Part shown: piece after piece, positions 7,837 through 17,776 of the stretch
Layout of the letters: the number at the start of each line of letters is the position of its first letter
Numbering within the stretch: position 1 is the stretch's first letter
Position numbers and translations under genes: made by a program
Assembly: GCA_026397755.1 (NCBI GenBank)
Contig: JAPLUF010000119.1
Location: 1-41,221 of the forward strand
From: Verrucomicrobiota bacterium
GTDB taxonomy: Bacteria > Verrucomicrobiota > Verrucomicrobiia > Limisphaerales > UBA9464
Direction of reading: 5' to 3'
Length of the DNA: 41,221 nt
Notes under the pieces: generated by a model
Seen by the model: the letters and a program-made list of their open reading frames with translations, nothing else
Told to the model about the DNA's origin: nothing
Databases searched by the model: none

Positions 7837-8706
7837 TTATTCGAAGATCCGGAAGCCTGAGAATTGGACCAGAATAAAACCGGCCAAGGATAAAAGGAGA
7901 ACCGCAGCCATGACATAAACCCACTTCATCGAAACGTTTTTTGCACCCAGCGGATCCAATCTCTCATTAATAGAGCGGTGGAGCCTTCGGTTGCATTTCA
8001 GACATCGAGGCTCAGAACGCGCATTGGTCGTTTCGCAGTCGCGACAGACGACGAAGAGGTGCCCTCGGCACTGTTCACACCGCTGCAAACCTGCCGGATT
8101 GAGATGGGTGCATTTGGCACAGACCACCGGCTCTGTGGAAACTAGGGAGTGGCCGTGGGACGGATCCGATGAGCCCGAGGATTTCTCCTGAGGACGGGAC
8201 GTTTCATGATGAGGCGTCTTATCCTGGATTTTGCGATGCAACCGGCCACGACAAGAGGCGCAGTGCATCAGCACCCGAGCATTTCGCTTCTGGCACTTCG
8301 GGCAGTCGAGGAAGAGTTCTTCACTACAGCGCTCGCAACGCTCGCGATCGATCGGGTTCAGATGCTCGCACTTGCAGCACAAAGTTCCCTTCCCCATCGG
8401 GCCCGAGGGGGCTTCGTCCCACCGCGAGGAAGCCGAAACCTCTTCCGGCTTAGAACTTAACAACCCTGAAAGCAGCCCTCTCTGGAGGGAATGACCGCAT
8501 TTACGGCATTGCGAGAGAACTCGTTCATTGGTCGCCGAGCAGGCCGAACACCCCACAAAGAGGGGCCTCGAGCAATACTTGCACGACTCCCGATCGGCCG
8601 GATTCAGACGATTACAGTCCGAGCACAAGACTCCTCGTCCCGACTGCGGAATCTCCGAGGTCGGGTGGATCGGGTGGAAGGAGGACTGGGGAACCGGGTC
8701 ACTCAT
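7837..8706 (-). CDS. Tail-anchored protein with three double zinc-ribbon repeats, inside the tol operon
   Basis: I do not recognise a named family. The 289-aa protein holds three tandem ~43-residue repeats (about 28-75, 110-157, 196-243). Each has four CxxC knuckles (first repeat: C28/C31, C42/C45, C53/C56, C67/C70), giving twelve CxxC pairs, enough for six zinc ribbons. Each repeat shares the pattern CxxC-x-xLNP near its start and an R-C-x-x-C-x-x-x-L-x-R ending. Linkers are Ser/Pro/Glu-rich. A single hydrophobic helix (about 261-280, KWVYVMAAVLLLSLAGFILV) lies at the C-terminus with no N-terminal signal, which suggests a tail-anchored protein with cytoplasmic ribbons. Its start overlaps the tolQ stop by 8 bases and its stop lies 2 bases before tolR, so it should be co-translated with the motor. 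Function is unknown. Confidence 0.88.
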   Translation of the reverse strand: MSDPVPQSSFHPIHPTSEIPQSGRGVLCSDCNRLNPADRESCKYCSRPLFVGCSACSATNERVLSQCRKCGHSLQRGLLSGLLSSKPEEVSASSRWDEAPSGPMGKGTLCCKCEHLNPIDRERCERCSEELFLDCPKCQKRNARVLMHCASCRGRLHRKIQDKTPHHETSRPQEKSSGSSDPSHGHSLVSTEPVVCAKCTHLNPAGLQRCEQCRGHLFVVCRDCETTNARSEPRCLKCNRRLHRSINERLDPLGAKNVSMKWVYVMAAVLLLSLAGFILVQFSGFRIFE

Positions 8707-9421
8707 CGTCGGGCAAGAACTCGGTCTCCATTTTGGAAGCTAGAGTCTGGGCGAAATTATCCAACTCCACGGTCAACACTCGCAGTGTGTGAACCAAATA
8801 ATTGTATCCGAACATCGAAGGGATGGCCACGAGGAGCCCCGCAACGGTGGTCACCAATGCGGCGGATACGCCGGGCGCCATTGCCGTCAAATCGGCGCGG
8901 CCCGCCTTCGCGATGCCTCCGAAGGTGTCCATGACACCCCAGACTGTGCCCAATAACCCCATGAATGGACCACCGCTGACAGCGATGGCCAAGAGGATCA
9001 GGCCTGATTCCAGACGCAGCGACTCACGGGCCACCGCACCCTCCACCTGCCGTTTGACATGCTCGATGCTCTTGATCGACAGACGGGTCCGCCTCGAGCC
9101 ATCGGTCAGGCGCAGCCGGGCTTCGAGATCGGTGCATCCGTCCGTATACACAGAAAACATGGGGCACCCCTCGACGGGCAGCCGACGATCGAAAATACCC
9201 AACACCCCCTCCTGCTGGCGAAATTCAGTCTCAAAAAAACCGTTGTACTTAGCGGCCCGCCGCATTTGGAAGAACTTCTGAATCATCATCGACCAAGCCC
9301 CGATCGAGAGGATGCCCAGAATGAAGATAATCACCTTGGCCTCGGGCGTGGCTTTGTTCCAGATGAAGCCGAGGTCGGTGCCACTCTGAGCGGCGGCGAG
9401 AATCCCGAGTGAAATGGTCAT
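8699..9421 (-). CDS. tolQ: TolQ/ExbB-type proton channel protein
   Basis: TolQ is the inner-membrane stator subunit that works with TolR to convert proton flow into movement of TolA. From ATG 9421 it is 240 aa, the normal length. It has a first helix (KVIIFILGILSIGAWSMMIQKFF), a large cytoplasmic region, then two helices in the diagnostic MotA/TolQ/ExbB block (GGPFMGLLGTVWGVMDTF and APGVSAALVTTVAGLLVAIP). The track ORF begins 22 codons earlier with a basic, Ser-rich stretch that is not typical. I prefer MTISLGILAAAQSG as the start. It is the first gene of the operon; 177 bases separate it from the end of the SNF2 gene, so the operon promoter probably lies there, though I could not pick boxes. 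Confidence 0.93.
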   Translation of the reverse strand: MTISLGILAAAQSGTDLGFIWNKATPEAKVIIFILGILSIGAWSMMIQKFFQMRRAAKYNGFFETEFRQQEGVLGIFDRRLPVEGCPMFSVYTDGCTDLEARLRLTDGSRRTRLSIKSIEHVKRQVEGAVARESLRLESGLILLAIAVSGGPFMGLLGTVWGVMDTFGGIAKAGRADLTAMAPGVSAALVTTVAGLLVAIPSMFGYNYLVHTLRVLTVELDNFAQTLASKMETEFLPDDE

Positions 9422-9598
9422 GAGTTCGGTTCGGTCGATCGTTTTGCGTCGACCCGTCAGAAATGACGAACTAGAGCGCAAAACCAACGCAACTAGTTTT
9501 CACTTTTTTTCTCCACGCCGCAATCCTGCCGCGCGGAAAACCCGCCTTGAGCGACCGCTTTCTAGGGCGGAGCGCCCGGGTTGGAGGCCCGGGGCGGC

Positions 9599-12500
9599 TC
9601 ATTCCTCCAAAAGGAATCGGAAATCCGACAGGGTCAGGGCCTGCGCAAAGCTTTCCTCTCCCAGAATATCCTTTGCGATGGCTCCTTTGCGCCGCTGAAG
9701 TTCACGAATCTTCTCCTCGATGGTCCCTTTAGCGATCAGTCGATACGCGAAAACAGTCTGTCGTTGACCGATTCGGTGGGTCCGGTCGATGGCCTGAGCC
9801 TCGACAGCCGGATTCCACCAGGGATCGAAGAGGACCACGTAACTGGCCGCCGTGAGATTCAAGCCGAAGCCTCCCGCCTTCAGACTAATGAGAAAAACAC
9901 CGTGACCGGCATGGGATTGGAAGGATGCCACCAGGGTCCCGCGATCCTCAGTTTTCCCCGTTAGCTTGAAGACCGGCCAACCCTGTGACTTAAAGCAGTC
10001 TTCCAGAATCTCCAACACGCCCGTGAACTGTGAGAAAACTAAGACTTTTTGTCCCTCTTGCATTAGGGGTTCGATCAATTCAACCAATGCAGCTACTTTG
10101 GCACTCTCAATGCCGGGAGTCTCAACCCTTGGCTCCGACGTTGAAGAATTGTTTGATAATCCCACCAGTCTGGGATGACAACAGATCTGCCTCAACCGCA
10201 GGAGGCTGGTCAAGAGGTGGAATCGCAATTGATCCAACTGCCCCTGGTCGTTGGCCTTGAGCAATGCAGCACGAGCCCTCTTTAATTCTGCCCGGTAAAG
10301 CACCGCCTGGTCCCCTTCCAACTCGACGATCAGGTCCTCTTCGATCCGATCTGGCAATTCCCGGGCTACCTCCTTTTTGGTTCTCCTGAGTACGAAAGGT
10401 CTTGTCCGGGCAGCCAATCTCCGGCGGGCCTCAGTATCCTCCTTGGCGTCAAACTGCCGAATGAACTGGGAACGAGTCCCCAGAATTCCCGGCATTGCGA
10501 AGGCGAAAATCGACCATAGGTCCAGCAACCGATTCTCGATGGGCGTGCCGCTGAGGGCCACCCGGTGGCGGGCTTTGAGCGCACACGCCGCCCGGGCGGT
10601 TTGGGACGAGGGATTCTTGATGGCCTGAGCTTCATCGAGAATCACGGCGCCCCAGTAAATTCGTCTGAGGGGCTCCTCCTGGGATCGAAGCTGGGAATAG
10701 CCGATGACATGGAGATCCACAGCCTCATCCATCGACATCGCCTCGACATCGCCCCCGCGCCATACCTTGACCCGGAGACTCGGCAGGAACCGGGATACCT
10801 CGATGCTCCAGTTTTCCTGGACCGATTTCGGGCAGACCACGAGTATCTTCTCGGTCATTCCCTGGACCGAACGCAGCCAGGCAATCCAACTCAAGGTCTG
10901 GAGTGTCTTCCCTAGTCCCATGTCATCGGCGAGGATCCCTCCGAATCCATTCACACTCAGGTAAGACAAGAACTGAAAGCCCTCCACCTGATAGGGCCTA
11001 AGGGTGGCTTGGATCTCCGTTGGAACCCCGGGTTGGACCACGGTCTGGATTCGGTCGAGACGATTGCGGATTTGATCCACCTGATCTTCTCGGACCAGCG
11101 ATTGATCTGGACCAGCCAAATGAGCCAACTGGAGGGCATGGAACCGCTGTTTTCCAGTGGCGATCTGTGAGCGGCCGATGCCGAGGTCGGCAAGAGCTTT
11201 CTCCTCGGCCTCACTGAGACCAAACTCCAACCGACGCCAACCCCGGTCCTCCAGACGTACCCATTTTCCAGAGGATTTCATGAGCAAGGACAACTCTTCT
11301 TTCGACAAGGTTTGGTCCGTCACGCTCACCACGGTGGACAAGTCGAACCAATCCATTCCGGAATCGGACTCTTCCAAACGGACCTCCAAGCGCCCAACTA
11401 CTGTCCCCTCTCGCAACGAGGCCAACTCGGCGTCGAGGTGCCACTGAATCCCTTCAGGCGCGCTGCTCAACCAGTCCACGATCCCATCCGGCCAGAGTCG
11501 TACTGGCACTTTTCGGATGACCCATGAATCCAAGCGAACCCGAGCTACGTCGGGCAACACCACCATGAGCCGCCTGAGCCAGTGTTCCAATCGCCTGAGG
11601 GGTGCCTGGTCGACTTGAACCAACGAACCTTCTGACAACTTCGCCTCTTTCTTGACCGACGTGAGCGGATTCCAACGAACCCCGTCCCATATAATCGATT
11701 CTGCCTCATCACCAAAGCTCACCGTCGCTTGAAGCTTCAGCGTCATCGATGCGCCCGTCGTGTCTTGGAAAATTCCCGCTTCGATGCTCACCTGCGGTTG
11801 TACCTGACGAACTTGGTGCCGGATCCGCTTGGGCGCAGGGAGCTCTAGTAACCCCAGCGCCTCCATGCCCCGGTTGGACTCGATCACCGGCGCCGGTATT
11901 CGTATGGGCCAACCGTCACTCTGGCCACGTAAAGGCCAGTTAGGAATCCGATAGAGACAACGGGATGTCAGGTAGCGCAAGTCTCCTTCGTCCAAGATTG
12001 CAACGGGCTTCGGAACCAACTGACCCTCGGGGGTCCGCAAACTGAGCAAGTAATCCCCATCACTGGTTTCGGGCTCTTCGAGGTTCCAGACCAGCATCGC
12101 GTCCGGTTCGACGATGGGATGGCCATCGGGCGAAACAACATGGACACGGCTCAACTCCGGAGAGCAAAACAAGCGAATCAGAGCAACTGTCAACGACTTG
12201 CTCATGCAGGGGATTACGGAATCGAAACTGCCGGAAAAATGATGCTCAAAGGCTTCACAGACGATCTCCGAACCAAAACTCATCCGGAGTCCATCGCGGG
12301 ACCTCGCTACTGATCGGCGCTGCAGTGTCTTAAGCACCTTTTGCGTAGGTCGGGTGAACTCCGATCCGGGAGTGTTACGAATCTGGAGGAACACCGCGTT
12401 TTCCCCGAGCATCAGACGCAGTTCTGGGGGAGTCTCTATCGCGACCTGAGTGGTTAACTTCCAGTCTGTGAGTTTATCGTCCCAGAGTTGAATCTGCTTG

Positions 12501-13258
12501 GCCCGTTCCCATAGCCGCCGCGACTCATTCAGCAGGACTGGATCCAACAACGGTGAAAACACGGCAGCCAAAGCCTCAGATTCGCAACTGAACTGGAGCA
12601 GGAGGAAACCCATGTATTCCCCGACATTGGACGGTGGAAACCTCGCAGGAAAAACTGGTGCCAATCTGTATTCGTAGTCCTGCAGATCGGCCACATAAGA
12701 GCGGGATCCACTTTTTTTTGGAATCAGCTTGATTAAGTTTAAAAGAGGCACCCTTTGGAGCCGTCCCTGCCACCAACCCTCCAAGATTGGAAGCATCCCA
12801 TGAATCACTGGAGGAATAACTCCACCAAGTCGAAGGCTCACCCAGCCGCCCAGAGTCGAGGGATCTGAGTCAATGACTGGGATACCCTGAGCGGCTCTCT
12901 GGGCAGGGAGCTCTTGAACACTCTCGGGTTGTCCGAGCAACTCCATCAGGAATGCCACCCCGTGCTGGCATCCCAGCGAAAAACACCCCCCTGTGCAGAG
13001 CACTTCAAATTGGTTTTCCCCGGAAAGGGGCACCAATCGCACGTGGTAGGTCTTGGGGCGCTTGCCAACGTTGACCTCCGCCTCAATCTCGCCGCCGCCC
13101 AGGCACACATGCAACCCGCTCACGGCTCCAGCTTGATACAAATCGAGTCCATCATAGTAACCCTCCGGAATAAAAACCGCCAACTCATCGAGATACGCCT
13201 CGATCGGTTGACGCAACAACTCCAAGGCTTCGAAAATGGATTGGCTCAAGCTCCACAA
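9599..13258 (-). CDS. SWIM/SNF2-family DNA-dependent ATPase (helicase-like)
   Basis: This is a large (1219 aa) superfamily 2 Swi2/Snf2 ATPase that probably translocates on double-stranded DNA to remodel protein-DNA complexes. The C-terminal ~470 residues carry all motor motifs: motif I ADDMGLGKTLQTL, motif II ILDEAQAIKN, motif III LSGTPIENRLLDLWS, then FSQFTGVLEIL, SLKAGGFGLNLTAA and DRTHRIGQRQTVFAYRLIA. Near residues 88-99 the cluster CTGGCFSLGCQH resembles a SWIM zinc finger, although its first two cysteines are spaced by three residues rather than one. The long middle region (about 110-750) is unassigned. The start is TTG at 13258. The gene is monocistronic in appearance and diverges from the permease. 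Its substrate cannot be told from sequence. Confidence 0.9.
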   Translation of the reverse strand: MWSLSQSIFEALELLRQPIEAYLDELAVFIPEGYYDGLDLYQAGAVSGLHVCLGGGEIEAEVNVGKRPKTYHVRLVPLSGENQFEVLCTGGCFSLGCQHGVAFLMELLGQPESVQELPAQRAAQGIPVIDSDPSTLGGWVSLRLGGVIPPVIHGMLPILEGWWQGRLQRVPLLNLIKLIPKKSGSRSYVADLQDYEYRLAPVFPARFPPSNVGEYMGFLLLQFSCESEALAAVFSPLLDPVLLNESRRLWERAKQIQLWDDKLTDWKLTTQVAIETPPELRLMLGENAVFLQIRNTPGSEFTRPTQKVLKTLQRRSVARSRDGLRMSFGSEIVCEAFEHHFSGSFDSVIPCMSKSLTVALIRLFCSPELSRVHVVSPDGHPIVEPDAMLVWNLEEPETSDGDYLLSLRTPEGQLVPKPVAILDEGDLRYLTSRCLYRIPNWPLRGQSDGWPIRIPAPVIESNRGMEALGLLELPAPKRIRHQVRQVQPQVSIEAGIFQDTTGASMTLKLQATVSFGDEAESIIWDGVRWNPLTSVKKEAKLSEGSLVQVDQAPLRRLEHWLRRLMVVLPDVARVRLDSWVIRKVPVRLWPDGIVDWLSSAPEGIQWHLDAELASLREGTVVGRLEVRLEESDSGMDWFDLSTVVSVTDQTLSKEELSLLMKSSGKWVRLEDRGWRRLEFGLSEAEEKALADLGIGRSQIATGKQRFHALQLAHLAGPDQSLVREDQVDQIRNRLDRIQTVVQPGVPTEIQATLRPYQVEGFQFLSYLSVNGFGGILADDMGLGKTLQTLSWIAWLRSVQGMTEKILVVCPKSVQENWSIEVSRFLPSLRVKVWRGGDVEAMSMDEAVDLHVIGYSQLRSQEEPLRRIYWGAVILDEAQAIKNPSSQTARAACALKARHRVALSGTPIENRLLDLWSIFAFAMPGILGTRSQFIRQFDAKEDTEARRRLAARTRPFVLRRTKKEVARELPDRIEEDLIVELEGDQAVLYRAELKRARAALLKANDQGQLDQLRFHLLTSLLRLRQICCHPRLVGLSNNSSTSEPRVETPGIESAKVAALVELIEPLMQEGQKVLVFSQFTGVLEILEDCFKSQGWPVFKLTGKTEDRGTLVASFQSHAGHGVFLISLKAGGFGLNLTAASYVVLFDPWWNPAVEAQAIDRTHRIGQRQTVFAYRLIAKGTIEEKIRELQRRKGAIAKDILGEESFAQALTLSDFRFLLEE

Positions 13259-13413
13259 ATGCTGCCCCGGGACTAATCACTCGGCAAAACAAACCGTTCG
13301 CTGTCTTTTGACGGCTTAAAACACCGTCGCATTTCCCTTCGATTCAGACCGGCCATTGCCGGGAATGCCATTCACCGCTTTAGTGGTCCCGGACCTAGGA
13401 CGGTTTGAGACCC
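13259..13413. promoter_or_regulatory. Divergent intergenic region between SNF2 and permease genes
   Basis: This 155-base gap must hold the promoters of two divergent genes. I could not identify convincing -35/-10 pairs. The only purine-rich block near the permease start is AGGACGG, about a dozen bases before the ATG at 13414. Confidence 0.3.
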
Positions 13414-16400
13414 ATGAAATTGACACCTGCACTCCTCCGCTGGCGAAGCCTGGTCTTTCATGCACAGCACCACCTGGGTGTCGTGCTGGCGGCAGGTCGC
13501 GGCGACCGTGCTCATCGGAGCCCTGACCGTTGGCGATTCGGTGCGGGAAACCCTCCGCCGCCGGGCGTTGGATCGCATCGGAAAAGCAGCATTCCTCCTC
13601 GATGGCGGCGACCGGTTCTTCACGGCGCGCAACGGTGGCCCGGCCGGAGCTGGGCTCTCCAACACGCCGTCCGCTTTTGCTCTAAGGCTTCCCGGTGTGG
13701 TCACACGCCAAGACGGGTCGGCTCGGGCCAACCAAGTGCGAGTCTACGGAGTCACGCAAGGTTTCTGGGCTCTCTCCCCCCGCGTGTGCTCATTCCCGAT
13801 GGACGATGACAGTGACGATGTGCTCCTGAATGCCGCGCTGGCCCGTCAGCTTTCCGTCCAGGTCGGAGATCCGCTAGTGGTACGCATCCACAAACCCTCG
13901 GCGTTGTCCCAGGATGCGGTTATTACTCCACGGGATGGATCCAGTGTTGCGCTTCGCGTTCGGGTTGGGCGCATTCTGAGCGCGGAAGAATGGGGCGACT
14001 TTTCACCTGAGGCGGGGTCATTGCCCCCGTTCAACCTGTTCATAAACCACTCCGTTCTGGCCAAGGCGGCCGGCCTGGTAGGACGGGCCAATTTGGCCCT
14101 TGTGGGAGCTTCGGCCGAGGCCACCAACAGCCAATGGCTCTCTTCGCGAGTGGACAGTGGTTTTCGCCTCGCCGACGCCGAACTCGAGGTCCGACCGATT
14201 CCTCTGCCGGCCGGCACCAACAACAACTCCCCGCTAGCGCAGGTGGAACTGGTCAGTCGCCGGATCTTCCTCGATCCGGTGGTCACGCAAGCTCTCGACC
14301 GCCAGCCTCCGGGGCTCCCCAAGCCAGTTCCAATCCTGACCTATCTGGCCAATGCCATCGAAAGCGGCGCCCGATCGGCCCCGTACTCGATGGTCACGGC
14401 CGCCGGCGACCCGTTCACCCCGGAGGGAATGACCGATGACGAAATTCTCATTAATTCTTGGCTAGCCGAAGATCTGGCAGTGAAACCCGGGGATTGGGTC
14501 TCAATCCTGTCCTATCGGGTGGACACAGGGTCTCGACTGGTGGAGGAAACCAACCGGTTTCGTGTGCGGGCTATCGTTCCCCTGCAAGGGCTCCACGCCG
14601 ACCGGTCGCTGATGCCGGAGTTTCCCGGGCTAACCAAAGCCGAGAGCACCCAAGATTGGGATGCGGGCTTCGAATTAACGCGGCCAATTCGAGACAAGGA
14701 CGAAACCTACTGGAAGCAATGGCGTGGAACACCCAAAGCCTTCATCACCCTGTCGGCCGGGCGAAAGATGTGGGCCAACCGCTTCGGGAATGCCACCGGA
14801 GTCCGATGGTTTGCAGGCGACTTCTGGGACACCCAGACCTTGGCCCGCGGGATCTCCCAGGAATTGGAACGCAGGATCCCGCCAGCGGATTTGGGATTGC
14901 GCTTTCAACCCCTCACCGGGCCTGCCTTAGCGGCCGCCCAAGGAGGGCAAGATTTCGGCGGCCTGTTCATCGGTTTTAGCTTCTTCCTCATCGTGTCTGC
15001 GCTCCTGCTGCTAAACTTGGTCTTCCGCTTCGGCATCGAACGCCGTGTCCAAGAGGTGGGCACCTTATTGGCGCTGGGCTGGACCCCGAAGGCAACTGCA
15101 CGACTCTTCTTCCGCGAAGGACTCCTGCTGGCGACCCTCGGAGCCACTCTAGGAACCGGCGGCGGGCTGCTCTACGGACAAGCCGTGCTCGTGGGCCTCA
15201 ACACGCTGTGGCGAGACGCTGTCGCTGGAGCTTCACTCAGCTTCCATACTGCTCCAGCCTCCATGGTCGGAGGCTGGTTGGCGGCAGTGCTCATGGTCGC
15301 CTGGACCCAGCGTCGAGCTCTGAGGTTCATCGTCCGACGCAGCCCCCGAGAACTGCTCAACGATGGGTCTTTGGTGGGCTCGGGCGCGGGTGAGTCTGTT
15401 TCCATTTTCTGGCCCGGGCTAACGCTACTGGGAGCCATTGTCTTGGCCCTCCTCGGAGCAAAAGCCGATCCCGCACTACGCCCTGGCTACTTCTTCGGGG
15501 CGGGCGCGTTGCTGCTCGGATTCGGCCTCCTTTTCCACCGTCGGCAGCTTCGAAATTCACGAACCGATTCGATAGCCACCACTCGCTCACAACTCCATTC
15601 CCGCGCACCGGCCCGACAACCCAACCGCTCGGCAGCGGTAATTAGCCTGTTGGCGGTGGCCGTGTTCCTCATCGTGGCCGTGGCTGCGAACCGTCTCGAT
15701 GCCTCCCGTGATGCCCGTGAACGCAGCTCCGGCACCGGAGGATTCAGCCTCTGGGCGGTGTCCTCGCTACCCGTCAGCGAAGAATTGAATACCACCCGGG
15801 GTCAAGAGAAACTGGGGCTCGATCCTCAACGCTTGAAGGGAATGTCCGTCGTTCCCATGCGGGTCCGAGAGGGAGACGATGCGAGTTGCCTCAATCTGAA
15901 TCGAGCCCAACGCCCCCGCCTCTTCGGAGTGCGCCCGGAATCATTGGCTGAGCGGAAGGCCTTCACCTTCCAGTCACTGGCCGATGGCATGCCCACCGAT
16001 CGCCCTTGGATGAGCCTGGAGCACACCGGCAATACCAACGAACCCGTCCCCGCCATCGGCGATGCCAACTCCATCCAGTGGGCCCTGGGCAAAAAGATCG
16101 GAGACACCTTGGACTATATCGATGAACGAGGCCACCCGTTCCAAGTGCGCCTGGTGGGTTCTGTCGCCAACTCCATTCTTCAAGGTCAGTTATTAATTTC
16201 GGAGGCCGAATTCCTACGCCATTTCCCCGGCGAAAACGGCTACCGCTCCTTCCTCATCGACACCGACGAGCCTGCAAAACCCGTTGCCGAAGAATTGACA
16301 CGGGGCCTGGCCGACTTAGGGCTCGAAACGACCAGCACCGTGGACCGACTCAACCGCTTCAACGCCGTCCAGAATACTTACCTCAACACCTTTCAGTGGC

Positions 16401-16756
16401 TGGGTGGCCTCGGTCTGCTCCTGGGCAGCGTGGGATTAGGATTGGTCGTCCAGCGCAATGTCCTGGAGCGCCGGGGTGAACTGGCCCTGCTCGCTGCAGT
16501 GGGATTCCCGAAGTCTCGGATCCAATCCATGATCCTATCGGAGCACCTCCGGTTGCTGGCGCGCGGCATGATCTTGGGCATCGCGGCAGCCCTGCTAGCT
16601 ACGGCTCCCATCTGGAGCGCAAACCTCCGGGGATTGCCGTGGATTTCGCTGGGTTGGATCCTGGGGGCAGTCTTCCTCAATGGCGTCTTCTGGACCTGGC
16701 TGGCGACCCGTCAGGCCTGCCGCGGCGAACTTTTGGCTGCCCTGCGCGGAGAGTAA
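13414..16756 (+). CDS. FtsX/MacB-type ABC transporter permease, apparent frameshift near the start
   Basis: This large integral-membrane permease has two FtsX-type halves, as in lipoprotein-releasing or MacB-like transporters. The main frame (from 13460) encodes 1098 aa: an N-terminal helix (ATVLIGALTVGDSVRETLRRRAL), a long periplasmic domain, a three-helix FtsX block around 505-630 (FGIERRVQEVGTLLALGWTP), further helices, a second periplasmic domain, and a C-terminal FtsX block (ERRGELALLAAVGFPKSRI). The natural N-terminus, MKLTPALLRWRSLVF...HHLGVVLAA, is in another frame starting at ATG 13414. Deleting one G of the GG at 13495-13496 joins them as HLGVVLAAVAATVLIGAL. So it is either a sequence error, a recent mutation or a frameshifted gene. 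No ABC ATPase gene lies beside it, so its partner is unknown. Confidence 0.85.
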
Positions 16757-16772
16757 ATTCCACCCCTCGGAA

Positions 16773-17075
16773 TCAATCCTCACCGAAGAGGCGTTTTAAA
16801 TCGGCGCGTGCGTGATCTTCGCGAGAATCGCCCGCACCGGCATCCGCACGCCACTCCCGCGACTGGAAGTCGAAGTATTCGCAGAAATTGGCGGAATCCT
16901 TCTCGGCCACGGGCTCTGCCCGACGCTCGCGGCACTGATAGGCGGCCTGCCGATCATGGAATTTGCAGTTGAGGCAAACCCTCAGGTCAGCCCGGCACTG
17001 CGGACAACTCTCACTGCGGCCCGGAGTGTCCCGGAGTGTCCAAAGCCAACCGCACCGGTGGCAGTGTCGCGTCAT
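16773..17075 (-). CDS. Small cysteine-rich zinc-ribbon-like protein
   Basis: This 100-residue protein has three CxxC pairs (C5/C8, C24/C27, C34/C37) and further cysteines at about 48 and 65. The phrases SCPQCRADLRVCLNCKFHD and NFCEYFDF follow a pattern I recall from short conserved hypothetical proteins of diverse bacteria, where R-V-C-L-N-C precedes a region with spaced Cys residues. It probably binds zinc. There is no signal peptide or membrane helix, so it should be cytoplasmic. The C-terminal 30 residues are charged (Asp, Arg, Glu). It is convergent with the permease (16-base gap) and divergent from the MauE-like gene. Function is unknown. Confidence 0.8.
   Translation of the reverse strand: MTRHCHRCGWLWTLRDTPGRSESCPQCRADLRVCLNCKFHDRQAAYQCRERRAEPVAEKDSANFCEYFDFQSREWRADAGAGDSREDHARADLKRLFGED
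17021..17040. repeat. 10-bp tandem duplication inside the small cysteine-rich gene
   Basis: CCGGAGTGTC occurs twice in a row. A 10-base duplication would shift the frame, yet cysteine motifs on both sides stay in one frame. It is therefore old or compensated, or simply coincidental. Confidence 0.6.
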
Positions 17076-17187
17076 GGCCTAAAGAATAGGCCTCTGGTTT
17101 TCCAACGGAAGACTCAAACGCAACGGAGACCGGCACCGGGGGAAATTTAAGCTCAAGTTCTCAGCGGATCCTGCCGATGAAGCAACG

Positions 17188-17688
17188 ATGTCCCCTCAAT
17201 TTGTCTCGGAACGTGACGAACAAAAACCTCGGCAGGAGCTTCATTTTCTTAGATCGGCGGCCGTTATCTTGCTCCTCACGGCCACAGCCAAGGCCGTCAG
17301 TGTATTCGGCACCCAAAGCATTTTGGAAAAAATAGACCCGCTCTTTTGGGTGCTCAAGAACCGGGAACTGCTCGTGCTGGTTGCGACCCTTGAGGCGGTC
17401 GTCGCCGTTTTGCTGCTTTCCAAAGCCTCCCTGCCCATCAAGCGGGGATCGCTCATTTGGCTCTGCATCAACTTCCTCCTGTATCGCATGGGTCTTTGGA
17501 TCATCGACGCCCCAATTGCATGCAAATGCTTGGGCGACTTGGCCGACCGCATCGGACTGTCCGACTCCCAAGCCTCTTGGGTCATGCTGGGCACTCTCGG
17601 TTACATGCTGGGAGGAAGCCTCTTCTTCTTTTGGCGATCCCGATCCGAGCTACTCCTGCAAGCACCCGTCTTCCACAGGCCGGCATAA
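17188..17688 (+). CDS. MauE/DoxX-like four-helix membrane protein
   Basis: This 166-residue protein has about four predicted membrane helices: [51 protein letters not shown] and [28 protein letters not shown] motif follows helix 3. Small MauE/DoxX-like proteins of PVC bacteria often carry a CxC(F/L)G motif at this place and are thought to pass redox equivalents across the membrane, but here this is inference. The first 25 residues are charged and likely cytoplasmic. The next gene, a prepilin-like protein, starts 88 bases later, so the two may share a transcript. Assignment is by topology and motif only. Confidence 0.65.
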   Translation: MSPQFVSERDEQKPRQELHFLRSAAVILLLTATAKAVSVFGTQSILEKIDPLFWVLKNRELLVLVATLEAVVAVLLLSKASLPIKRGSLIWLCINFLLYRMGLWIIDAPIACKCLGDLADRIGLSDSQASWVMLGTLGYMLGGSLFFFWRSRSELLLQAPVFHRPA

Positions 17689-17776
17689 AACCGAAAATAC
17701 GCCTCCCAGCTTGAGGTTCGCTACCGCCAATCCGATCGCAACAATCAATTCGACCGCAAAACTCGAGGCCGCAGAC

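Noticed and set aside
17381-17776. Long N-terminal extension of the prepilin ORF in the track
   Set aside because: This part overlaps the MauE-like gene in another frame and reads as low-complexity sequence; the family starts at the prepilin leader.
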